Source: Rodentolepis nana
Lineage: Eukaryota > Platyhelminthes > Cestoda > Cyclophyllidea > Hymenolepididae
Assembly: GCA_900617975.1 (NCBI GenBank)
Contig: UZAE01001369.1
Coordinates: 1-13,648, forward strand
Reading direction: 5' to 3'
DNA: 13,648 nucleotides
The notes beneath the pieces are model-generated. The model searched no databases. It had not been told where the DNA came from and was given only the letters and a program-made list of their open reading frames with translations. Both the position numbers and the translations under genes were made by a program. Of this stretch, positions 1 through 7,854 are shown piece by piece. How positions within the stretch are numbered: the stretch's first letter is position 1; every line of letters starts with the position of its first letter.

Positions 1-113
1 AGTTTTTGTGCTGTGGATTTGGTGGACAGTCTGACTATGAAAATATGTCTCTGTCTCCTGGTTGCTGTAAGGAATCTGGGACTGTATGTCCCATTTCCAA
101 CGCCCATTCAAAG
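1..113 (+). CDS. Tetraspanin, large extracellular loop exon (5' part cut by window edge)
   Basis: Reading from base 3 gives 37 codons without a stop. They include the tetraspanin CCG signature (FLCCGFGG), a second paired cysteine (SPGCCKES) and a further cysteine (TVCP). In tetraspanins these cysteines form the disulfides of the large extracellular loop, which mediates partner binding in membrane microdomains. An N-M-S glycosylation sequon lies between the two Cys pairs. The exon ends AAG|gtaaaa at 113, a good donor in phase 0, and joins in frame to the exon at 769. Bases 1-2 (AG) may be the end of a codon or the acceptor AG itself; the window cannot tell. TM1-TM3 and the start lie upstream. 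Family assignment is secure; the subfamily is not. Confidence 0.88.
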
Positions 114-768
114 GTAAAAAACGATAATTTATGCTCCAACTAGCAAAAAACAGTAACGAGGGAATTGTGAAAATATTTATTTATTTATTTATATCAAATG
201 GCAGGCGTTTTGATGGTTATCATTAGCCCTTTAGTTGGCTTCAGGCTTAACAGAGGGGAAGGAACATCAAAGTGAAAAATATCGAGGGGGGGGGGACAGA
301 AGTGTTTCAGAGATGTAAAAGAGGCAGGCAGACACAAAGGTAGAGAAAAGGTAAGATGAGTACTGTGGAAGTGGTCGAACATGCTTTGCAGTGGGGTCAT
401 GGTAGTTTGAAATCAGAAATTAACTGCCCGTTAATAGACTTTTTTGCCGTATGAGCATGCGTTACTCAGGTTGTACCACGTAGAGGTAGGTCTATCTCAC
501 ACCACACCTTCAATTTAAATTTAATTGAAAGGAACGGATGAGTATATAGCGAAAATTTAGAGCGCCATCAATCTTTACAGACACCACTTCTAAATTTTGC
601 GAAATTTTAACAAACATGAATTTAACGTAGGTGAAACTTACATAAAACTAGAAGTAAATTAGCAAGGGTAGGCAAACTCTAATTTTAATAATGATATATT
701 TAAGACATAACTTAAACAGACGATTTTGAGCAATTTAATATCCTCTGGTCTTTTGGTTTCTGTTCTAG
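114..768 (+). other. Last intron of the tetraspanin gene (655 bp)
   Basis: The donor gtaaaa at 114 and the acceptor ttctgttctag ending at 768 bound a phase-0 intron. More than half of it is an antisense SINE copy (about 174-508). The remainder is AT-rich with no open frame worth noting. Confidence 0.8.
174..508 (-). mobile_element. SINE-like repeat, copy A (minus strand, inside tetraspanin intron)
   Basis: On the minus strand this copy runs from about 508 down to an (ATAA)n-type tail at about 174-193. It matches the copy at 6127-6448 along essentially its whole length, including an identical 22-bp block (434-455 here, 6377-6398 there). Its last 57 bp or so resemble the 3' end of the LINE at 2163-2911. 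A run of ten C on the sense strand (G at 286-295) sits about 40 bp inside the tail region. Its 5' end falls within a few bases of copy B's 5' end. No clean target-site duplication was found, so the exact ends are approximate. The minus-strand open frame through it (194-400) has no protein-like features and is taken as chance. Confidence 0.8.
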
Positions 769-927
769 CCATGTCGAAATGCGTTTGTCGAAACATTTCA
801 GCACAGTTTCAAGGACTTTGGTATTAGCCTCGTAATCGCAGTTCTCATTCTTTTGGCTGCCATTGTGAATTCTTTATTGATGATAGCGAAATTGCGTTGC
901 GATGAGGACGAGTATGAAGCAAAATAA
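769..927 (+). CDS. Tetraspanin, last exon: final loop cysteine, TM4 and C-terminal tail
   Basis: Acceptor ttctgttctag|cca precedes an open frame of 52 codons ending in TAA at 925-927, joined in phase 0 to the exon ending at 113. It starts with Pro-Cys (PCRNAFVETF), the last loop cysteine just before the fourth membrane helix. A hydrophobic segment of about 23 residues follows (roughly residues 19-41, ISLVIAVLILLAAIV and on), then a basic-Cys juxtamembrane spot (KLRC, a plausible palmitoylation site) and a short acidic tail (DEDEYEAK). This order of loop cysteine, TM4 and short tail is the normal tetraspanin C terminus. No canonical AATAAA is seen from the stop to about base 1320, so the transcript end is not located. 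Confidence 0.88.
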   Translation, partial: PCRNAFVETFQHSFKDFGISLVIAVLILLAAIVNSLLMIAKLRCDEDEYEAK

Positions 928-2148
928 GAAAAGAAACGTTGAAAACCACGCCTGAAGCATTGCTCTCAATTCGAACAATATTGATTTTAATCCAATATTT
1001 GATATTCTTATTTCTCGTGAAATATATTACTATTTTAAATTCATATTGTCACTAAACTATCATTCTTTATTTGAGTTTTCATTCTTTATTTTAGAAGAGG
1101 AAAGCATTGTGGAAAGAGGTAGACACGATTTAGTAACAAATCATGATTTTGTCATTTTTTTGAAAATTAGAGTAAGACAATGATATATTGTTGTTATTTA
1201 TTTTAGAAGTTATACCTGTCTGGTTTCACCAATTTCACAAATATCGTATCCAGGGTGCTTTTAGAAACCGACCGTTACGTGTTTCGCTATCGTTCCTTTT
1301 AGAAAAAAAAAATAGTTCTATTGCTCTCGGCACAGAGTAAAACGCTTTTAAATTTAAACTCTGGAGAAACATCTAGATATGGGTAAACATTGGTTCATTT
1401 GGATATGAGGGGAAACAGGGATTTAAGAATGAAACGACGAATTGGTCATAATTTTTAAAGGGAATCGTCAAATTTTTAGTGTCGGCATGTTTAACTTTCC
1501 TTGGGATATCAGTTTCATGTGTGGGGTTATGCTCACAATATTTCGACCTCTTTAAACTGCGGATGTGTCTTCGTGGTTGGTCAAGCTACTTCGATATATA
1601 TCTTGCCTCCTTACAAACAAGAGCAAGAAGAAGTAAAAGATTGATATCATTATACTTTTTGTTGTGTAGTGCAATTCACCCAAGTGAACTTTCTAATTAT
1701 TAAGCTTATGCTGTATACTTCATTCACTGAAAATATACTTGTGGAAAAAATAATCAAAGCTCATCATCTTTCTTGTAGAATAAGTGCCATTTGAGGGGAT
1801 AAATAACGTAACTGCCATTAGGAGTTGTGAATATTCAATCATGAAGAATCGTTTAAAGCCAACTTTTAGCATATAGTAATTAGCTAGAAGGCGAATCATT
1901 AATAATTCCAAAAAGATTTCTTATACGTATATTATAACTTATATGCACAGATAAGGTAAAATTGTGTTCGAAGTCATGGTAGTTATTTGATTATAACCAC
2001 ATCAATGGGTAGGGCTGATACTGCCTCAAACTACACAATGTTCTTTCTCTTAGTTAGTGCAAAGCCCTCCACAGGTAACATGCTTGACTATAAGTAAAAA
2101 ATTGGTTAAAGTTTCATGATTGAAATAGAATACCGTTATGTATATTTT
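928..2148. other. Intergenic stretch after the tetraspanin gene
   Basis: AT-rich sequence holding the tetraspanin 3' UTR and possibly upstream sequence or a promoter of the TBC gene. Open frames on either strand (for example 1479-1703 plus, 1720-1911 minus) are short and have low-complexity AT-driven composition, so I do not call them. A short direct repeat (CATTCTTTATTT twice) is present near 1061-1092. No RNA gene or further element was recognised. Confidence 0.6.
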
Positions 2149-2162
2149 ATATTTAACAAGTA
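2149..2162 (+). repeat. Target-site duplication, left copy (LINE)
   Basis: ATATTTAACAAGTA occurs here and again, identically, at 2912-2925, directly outside the two ends of the LINE fragment. A 14-bp perfect duplication is in the normal size range for target-primed reverse transcription. Confidence 0.9.
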
Positions 2163-2802
2163 GAGAAAAAGAGGCCATTAGGATAGCACTATGCCAATTA
2201 TGTTGCCTGGATACGAAATTCACCAAAGCGGTGATACTTTCGGACTCACAGTCAGCGATAAACTCAATTGGAAGCAGAGAGCCACCCAAAGCAGCTGAGA
2301 TAAAGGAATGTAGAAAACTCTATCAGCTGCTGAGAGAGAAAAACAAAATAGTGGTCCTACAATGGATTCCTGGTCACTGTGGCATTAATGGCAATGAGCT
2401 TTCTGAATCACTCTTGCTAAGAAGGGGACAACGATTTTGCAATGCATGGAAAGGCCGATGTCTTTCCACACAATGAAGGCCTTAATCAGGAGAGAATTCC
2501 AGACATCAAGGTGCAACGAACTTAAAGCTCAAACAAAGGAGAAACAGTGGACAGTGGCACTGTCCGATATAGCCGACTGGCCAAGAATCGAAGCCGTTGC
2601 TGAGCTTAGACTACGTACTGGACACGATTGCTTGGCAAAACATCTTCACAGATTGGGAGTATGCACTCAACCCACATGCCCCCTATGTAACCTACAGGAG
2701 GAAATGGAGGAGATCCACCTGATTCGATGCCCAGGCCTAAAAACAACGACAGAAAGACAGAGATACTGGGAAACAAGAAGACAGCTAATGAACTGCTATT
2801 AA
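2163..2802 (+). pseudogene. LINE pol ORF remnant: RNase H C-terminal half plus Cys/His knuckle, one frameshift
   Basis: The frame read from 2163 shows RNase H landmarks: the Glu motif (EKEAIRIAL), the Asp motif (ILSDSQSAINSI) and the late motif (WIPGHCGINGNE). The first catalytic Asp lies in the missing 5' part. After GNE the usual A-D-x-L-A-K-K-G is disturbed: it reads LSES, so the final catalytic Asp is replaced. Near 2410-2415 the frame slips by one base. LAKKG then continues in the other frame (act ctt gct aag aag ggg) and stays open to TAA at 2800-2802. That part contains RLRTGHDCLAKHLHR and a C-x2-C-x9-H-x3-C motif (CPLCN...HLIRC). Aside from the 5' truncation, one frameshift and the altered Asp, the frame is intact, so the copy looks fairly young. 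It cannot encode an active enzyme. Confidence 0.9.
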
Positions 2803-2820
2803 TTAACTGCTATAAATGTA

Positions 2821-2840
2821 CCCCCCCCCCCCCCCCCCCC
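2821..2840 (+). repeat. Homopolymer C run (20 bases) in the LINE 3' UTR
   Basis: Twenty consecutive C bases lie 18 bases after the LINE stop codon. The SINE copies have a C run on their sense strand at a similar place (ten in copy A; shorter and interrupted in copy B). Length at such runs is prone to slippage and to sequencing error. Confidence 0.9.
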
Positions 2841-2911
2841 ACCCTTAGGGGAAGCTGAAGTCAAAGTTTAAGGGCTAATGATAAATTTCACAAAGCCTGC
2901 CATTTGAAAAA

Positions 2912-2925
2912 ATATTTAACAAGTA
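2912..2925 (+). repeat. Target-site duplication, right copy (LINE)
   Basis: Identical to 2149-2162. It begins right after the A-rich 3' end of the LINE. Confidence 0.9.
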
Positions 2926-3149
2926 TTAAAAAAGTACTGATATTATAAATCAGTCTAATTTTGCTAAGCTAATCTGATAAAATTTTAAAATAAAATGGAA
3001 AATACAAATTTTAAGATGCTTTTAACACTATTTTATTTGGACCGGTCATTTTTTCACATAGGAACTATTGCAACTCCATAAAAGAGTACAAATTAAAGTA
3101 AAATCGAACTTAAATTTTTGATGTAATTGATAAAATTTTTTATTTTTAG

Positions 3150-3273
3150 GAAAGCGCTTGTGTATTTTGTTTCTTCATACTAAAAAGCTGCCGATTTCTC
3201 AAGCGTTTCGGGCTGTCAAGATTCTTACCAATCCTATTCATTTATTTCAATACATCTTATCTTATGGACTAGA
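3150..3273 (+). other. Probable 5' UTR of the TBC gene with upstream acceptor-like site
   Basis: A strong acceptor-like sequence (ttttttatttttag, ending at 3149) precedes 124 bases that run into the ATG at 3274. In the frame of that ATG there is a TAA at 3181-3183 and no earlier Met after it, so coding most likely begins at 3274. A two-codon upstream ORF (ATG GAC TAG, 3264-3272) overlaps the start context out of frame. The acceptor could follow a 5' UTR intron or be a trans-splice site in a lineage that uses spliced leaders. This is inference. Confidence 0.4.
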
Positions 3274-3422
3274 ATGCCTGGGTCACTAAAAGCTTCTAAT
3301 TCTACTAAACGGATTATTGACAAATACAATCTCAGCAAGAGCCACACTAATCTCGCAACGCATTTTGATGAACAGGAGGCTCAAAATAATTTTGCTCTCT
3401 TGGATTATTTTGGATTTTATCA
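3274..3422 (+). CDS. TBC-domain Rab GAP, RN-tre/USP6NL-like: exon 1 (start codon)
   Basis: This is the first coding exon of a TBC gene whose products normally act as GTPase-activating proteins for Rab GTPases in membrane traffic. The ATG has A at -3. Forty-nine codons plus two bases encode an N terminus with RIIDKYN, an acidic/polar stretch, and DYFGFY. The pattern K-Y-[DN], about 28 residues, then D-x-F-G-F is what RN-tre/USP6NL-type proteins show ahead of their TBC domain. The exon ends CA|gtaatt in phase 2; the split codon is completed as CAT (His) by the next exon. The stop that appears in unspliced reading (TAA at 3424-3426) lies in the intron, which supports this donor. Length to the window edge is 149 residues, against several hundred for the whole family, so most of the protein lies outside. 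Confidence 0.75.
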
Positions 3423-3640
3423 GTAATTACCAGAATAAATATTTAATTAAATAAATGATAGTTATTTCATAAAGTAATTTGTGCTTTTCTCATGCGATTT
3501 TCTAAATTGATTTCTCAATGCAGTTTTTGGTTTCCTTAAATCGTGTACTGAAAGCAGTTTAAAACTTGCCTCGACTAATTCTTTCATGCTACTAAAAATA
3601 TGTTTCACCACATATATCATTTTCAAATTTCCCTTTTCAG

Positions 3641-3683
3641 TCCGGACGGACTCACTCACAGAGAACAGGAAGTTGAACACAAG
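3641..3683 (+). CDS. TBC gene exon 2 (43 nt)
   Basis: Acceptor aatttcccttttcag ends at 3640. One base completes the His codon from exon 1, then 14 codons read PDGLTHREQEVEHK, ending AAG|gttcgt. Together with exon 1 this gives DYFGFYHPDGLT, a continuous match in style to the F-G-F segment followed by the charged helix of RN-tre-type proteins. The exon is short and rests on phase agreement at both sides (phase 2 in, phase 0 out) and the very good polypyrimidine tract. Confidence 0.75.
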
Positions 3684-4021
3684 GTTCGTTGGATCAGCAT
3701 ATTCGATTTGATTAATATAAGGCTTCGAATTCCTAACCGTGTCTGTTATTCATCGCCTTATTTTCCTTTATTTTATCACCTTCTGTGAAAGCAAATCCAA
3801 TCTAAGTCGTTCCTTTTCTCGTAATCTCATTGGTTACTTTAGCGTATTGGACGCCCTGAGCACATGGCTGTCCAACCCATTCTATTCTCCTTTTCCATTT
3901 TCCTGTCTCTATTTCTACATCATGGCAAGATTTCATTTCCTGATCCCCTTTTTTTCTCTATCTATCCAATTCACTGTTTTTTTTCAATTATGGTTCTCAT
4001 TTGTTCTACTTTATTTTTCAG

Positions 4022-4117
4022 TATCGCAAAAAGGATGTCAAACGTGTTGATAAATGGATGAAATTTATTCAGAATAATGGATTTGACTCCTTCTACAAAG
4101 GCAAACCAAATGAGGAG
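4022..4117 (+). CDS. TBC gene exon 3 (96 nt)
   Basis: Acceptor ctactttatttttcag ends at 4021; donor GAG|gtgtgt begins at 4118. Thirty-two codons, phase 0 at both ends, read YRKKDVKRVDKWMKF and on to KGKPNEE. The charged helix followed by K-W-[ML]-K and a further 20 or so residues leads in RN-tre-like proteins straight into the first TBC motif (R-R-x-x-K-G-I-P). Here the joining can be either to 9279 or directly to 9585, since all these boundaries are phase 0. Confidence 0.85.
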
Positions 4118-6062
4118 GTGTGTTGTGATTATTTTTGTTGTTTAAAGAAATTGAGATACTTTTTATTTATTATTATTGTGTCATTTCCGAATTTCGAAGC
4201 AAATTTGGTAATGTGATTTGAAATAATCACATTTTTGCACAGTTTTTCCCTTTATTTTGTGCTATAGTTTCGAATTTCTAGTTAAATTTAAGCTACTTAC
4301 CTTGCATGACCATTCAATGTACATTTTCATTGAATTCTACCTTATTTTTGTACTGTTAGTCTGCAATTTTCTGATTACTACTTTGATCAGCTCAGCGATT
4401 TTTTACTTATTTGGAGAAATTCTTTGCCATTTTAGGCGATATTTTGTGAGAATTTGCCTTTTGGGTCTTGTGGCTTCAATTTTTCGCGTGCTTAAAATTT
4501 CTCGTGCTATTTTAGGATTCCCCTAATTTAACAACTTCAAATATAATCTATTTCGCCACCATGATATCAATTCGCCATAAAAAAGCATTTGAACTTTTAA
4601 TTTTTTTATATTTTTATAACTCGGTCAAAATGAGCTAAGGGTGAAAGTGGCAAAACGATTGCTGTGAAATGCGTCAATTTATCAATGAGTATTAAATCAA
4701 TCGATTTCTTTTTATTTAGTTTTATGCACTATTTTCTTTTTTTTCTACTTATCTGATGGCAAAAAGAATAGAGTTTGCTGGGGTTCGGTTTCGTCTCGGC
4801 ATAATCAATACCCCGCATGTTTTATCCAAGCCGTCTATCATTGTCGATATTAGGGCTCTTGACATTTCGGCAGTGATTTTTGCCTTAAGCCCTTATAAGT
4901 TCCAACATCAGTAGCATGACCACGATTTGTCTGTTTTATTAGCACCTTGTGTTGATTTCAATCTGGTCTTAACCTCTCTCTTACATGAGTCAACTGCGCT
5001 TTAGTGCTATCTTGAGGGCAGATATGTCATAGTAACTCTTGCAAAAAATTTAATTGGGACGTTGCTTAACTTAAAGGATAGCTCATATTTCCAAATTCAG
5101 CTTTCATTGTTTGTTGCTTGAATTACTGGGGCATTTTTTGTCCGAAATCTCTAGCCCTTATTGACACTTTTGGTCAATTTTGTTGTCTAGGCTTTTGCCA
5201 TTTCTATTCTCCCTGCTTTCTTGACATTTGCAGGAAAGCTGTTTACTTGTTATATGCATGTGCTTGTCTCATATATACATATATAAGAATATGAAACCGG
5301 TTTAACATTAAGTGAAGGACATTTGCTAGAATACTACTGTTCCCATGACATTACGAAATAGCCCTTTTGATTTTTAATCCTGGGAAAGCACTCAAATAAA
5401 GCAATTAACAGATTTAAGTCATTATGAGTCATACTGTTTTTTAAAACCTGTATGCGTTATATCAATTCACCTTAGAAATGTGCTTTGCTTGAACATTTCT
5501 TGTCATTCAAATTCAATAACTTTACCTCCAAATTCGTAGAGATAAAGTTTCCCTCCCTAATATTCAAGGTCTACTGGTTAGTTAATTTGATTTCATGATT
5601 CGGTCCTAATACCTCGGTTCATTTATATTTCAATTCAGCTAAGAACAAGAGATTTGCTAAACGTCAAGGTTAACCAGATTACTCCGAAAGTTAACTCTAA
5701 TAAGTGGTAGGTAATTAATCTGATTAACTGTGCTTAATTGTAATTTCAAAGGAGTGCTATCTAACGCCTCTCTAGTTAGCCTTTTATGGTTACTTTCAAG
5801 AAATTTAAAAAGGCAATTTTAGCTCTTACTTTGAAAATGCCCTTTTCGTAGCTGAGGGTTTGCATTTCATCTGTCCTGATCGGATTCAGCTTAAAATTGG
5901 GATATCATTGCATTACCAATAGTCTGACGACTGTCGATTTAACTAACTCCACTTCTCTCAATTATCTTATTCTTCTCAGTAAATTGTCAATCATCAGATA
6001 ATCTCTAACTTAACGATGTTGTAAAAATGTTCGCAGTATCCATCTCCGTTATCTGTCTTATT

Positions 6063-6087
6063 CACTTTACTACTGTTACGTAAAGTG
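6063..6087. repeat. Short inverted repeat
   Basis: CACTTTAC (6063-6070) and GTAAAGTG (6080-6087) are perfect 8-bp arms with a 9-base loop, 26 bases before the SINE B target-site duplication. No function is evident. Confidence 0.5.
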
Positions 6088-6113
6088 TCACGCTTGAGTA
6101 CATTTTCGGTTTT

Positions 6114-6126
6114 GGGCTTCAATATT
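6114..6126 (+). repeat. Target-site duplication, left copy (SINE B)
   Basis: GGGCTTCAATATT occurs here and identically at 6449-6461, flanking the repeat on both sides. This 13-bp perfect match fixes the element ends. Confidence 0.88.
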
Positions 6127-6448
6127 TATTTATTTCAAATGGCAGGCATTATGATAGGTATCATTAGCCCTTTAGTTGACTTCGGGCTACACAGAGGGGA
6201 GGAGGAACATCCAACTGGTAAAAAGTCGAGAGGGGGAAGAATAATGATTCACAGACGTAAAAGAGACAGACGGACACAAAGGTAGAGAAAAAGGTGAGGT
6301 GAATACTGTGGAATTATTCGAATATGAAATTCAATAGCGTCATGGTAGTTTGAAGTCCGAAGTCAACTGCCGATTTATAGACTTTTTTGCCGTATGAGTA
6401 TACGTTGCCCAGGGTGCACCACGTGGAGGTAAGTCTATCGCACACCCC
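6127..6448 (-). mobile_element. SINE-like repeat, copy B (complete, minus strand)
   Basis: This 322-bp insertion lies between perfect 13-bp duplications. Read on the minus strand it starts GGGGTGTGCGATAGACTTAC and ends CCTGCCATTTGAAATAAATA, an ATAA-type tail. It carries no plausible protein and so must be non-autonomous. The 3' end shares with the LINE at 2163-2911 the anchors GGGCTAATGATA and CCTGCCATTTGA, separated by 12 bases in both, while upstream of this tail there is no resemblance to the LINE. A possible pol III A-box (TGGTGCACCCTGG) lies about 30 bases from the 5' end and a poor B-box-like stretch (GACTTCGGACTTC) further on; this promoter reading is weak. Calling it a SINE rather than a truncated LINE rests on the common 5' end with copy A. 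Confidence 0.85.
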
Positions 6449-6461
6449 GGGCTTCAATATT
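6449..6461 (+). repeat. Target-site duplication, right copy (SINE B)
   Basis: Identical to 6114-6126. It sits directly after the 5' end of the minus-strand element. Confidence 0.88.
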
Positions 6462-7199
6462 GAGGTGAGGGAATTTGAATTGCCAATCCTCCGCATTATT
6501 TGGTACCCAACCCTACTAAAATGCTTCAGTAGAACTTAATCTAATCTTGAAAAAATCAAATTGTGCGAATTATCGATCCTCTAATAAAGTGGTATAAAAA
6601 TCTATAACTCTTTTAAGGTTTTGTCGCTCCCTAAATGGGATTGGTTCAAGATTTATGGTTGGTGTGATTTTGGTGTCGAAAATAGGCATTGTCATTTGCG
6701 ATAATTGCGCATAGATGTTACTCTACAATTTATTAATTAATGGTTGTTTGATTTCTCCCAATTTAAATGAATTTTAACGGATTTTTTGAGGGAAATCATA
6801 TCACAGAAACTTAAAATTGAGTGCTAGTCTCTTTGTCCATGAAATATTTGAATATTTGTAAATTATACATCTTTGTCTATGATTACTAAGGGTAGTTGGA
6901 GTTTGGTGCATTTGTCATGCCTTTGTAATGGTAGTTTAGAACATTGTCACTTTCTTTTATTTACTTATTTTTTTATTGAATAATTTTTTAGTCATGGCTG
7001 TATTGTCTTTAGCCGTTTTTGTTAATGCCAATAATGTTCTAATGCTCCAATAATACAATATGATTTTGGAAAAATGAAATAGACGTTAAATGCCAGTTAT
7101 TTTTTTCAATTGCTGAGCCCATTGAACAGAGCAACAGTTGTCTTATGAGGTCTCGCTTTTATGAATCAAGCTTGTCATTCCTTTTAATACTTGTGGACT

Positions 7200-7262
7200 C
7201 GCAGGTGTCGAACTCATGATTTTCATATTTGCAATCTTGTATATGCTGACCGATAAGAGTGC
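7200..7262 (-). mobile_element. tRNA-like relic, probable head of a degenerate SINE (minus strand)
   Basis: On the minus strand a D-arm-like stretch (CGGTCAGCATATA, recalling the GGTTAGTAT of Asp/Glu tRNAs) is followed about 28 bases later by GAGTTCGACACC, which fits the B-box/T-loop consensus GTTCRANNCC exactly. The acceptor and T stems do not pair well, so this is not a working tRNA gene. A tRNA-derived SINE head, with its body running toward lower coordinates, is the most likely explanation. No target-site duplication or second copy was found. Confidence 0.4.
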
Positions 7263-7820
7263 TTAAAATTCATGTATTCTTATTTTTTTCTGTGTCACGA
7301 GGTTAGGGGATAGGCTTGCAGAAACAGGTAAAACCTATTTGAAATCTTTCAGTCCAGTAAAAGTCGGCAGATTGGTGTTGGAAGAAGTGTTCTTCTTGCC
7401 AGCCAACTTTTTTGGGGGGCATATTTCCACTCGTCAAAGTGGGTTTTATTGAACGAAGGACGTCGAATTGGTATTGTTTGTAATTGCTATGTTAAGTTTA
7501 TTTTTTTACGAAGATTGTTAAACCTGATTGGTTAATGAACGAGGCACTTCTCTTTTCCCCTAACGTGGAAAATTTAGACATAGTTTTGAGAAGAGCGTTG
7601 CATCCTCAACAATCCTTCTACTTAAGCACTAAATCGGTCTTGATATCTTTTCGTAAGTTTATCTCCGTAAGTACGTTCACATGTTGAGAACTCTTTGCGT
7701 TCCTTCTACTTACCAATTTTCTTTTTGTTAGCATAGTAGTATTCTTTTTCTCTTTGTCTTCCAATTTTATTCTCGTTCATTATTTGCCTTTTCGATTAAG
7801 TAAGTCTGGTAGGGCTTTCA

Positions 7821-7854
7821 TCTGAGATTAGCATTTTAAGAGTCTAATCTCAGA
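7821..7854. repeat. Perfect 11-bp inverted repeat (hairpin)
   Basis: TCTGAGATTAG (7821-7831) and CTAATCTCAGA (7844-7854) are exact reverse complements around a 12-base loop. It ends right where the tRNA-like stretch at about 7855 begins. It could be a terminal structure of a mobile element or chance; no function is shown. Confidence 0.65.

Larger units (their letters stand above)
2163..2911 (+). mobile_element. 5'-truncated non-LTR retrotransposon (LINE) with RNase H end and C-terminal Cys/His motif
   Basis: This 749-bp insertion is bounded by 14-bp perfect target-site duplications. From 5' to 3' it holds the last part of an RNase H domain, a C-terminal region with a CCHC-like motif, the stop at 2800-2802, a 20-base C run (2821-2840) and a 3' UTR ending CCTGCCATTTGAAAA. 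Truncation at the 5' end, A-rich 3' end and target duplication are the standard signature of a LINE insertion from an incomplete reverse transcript. RNase H at the C-terminal end of the pol ORF points to the I/Jockey/R1/LOA broad grouping; the clade cannot be fixed without the RT domain. Its 3' tail is shared with the minus-strand SINE copies in this window. Confidence 0.92.

Noticed and set aside
194..400. 68-codon minus-strand ORF in SINE copy A, and similar frames in copy B (6085-6285 plus, 6314-6496 minus)
   Set aside because: The frames are not conserved between the two copies and lie in a non-coding repeat.
434..455. T6 run inside a 22-bp block identical between SINE copies A and B, as a possible pol III terminator
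   Set aside because: On the SINE's own sense strand this is an A run, so it cannot terminate the SINE transcript.
4257..4526. 89-codon hydrophobic ORF resembling a membrane protein
   Set aside because: T-rich intron sequence produces Phe/Leu/Ile runs. There are no conserved residues or gene structure.
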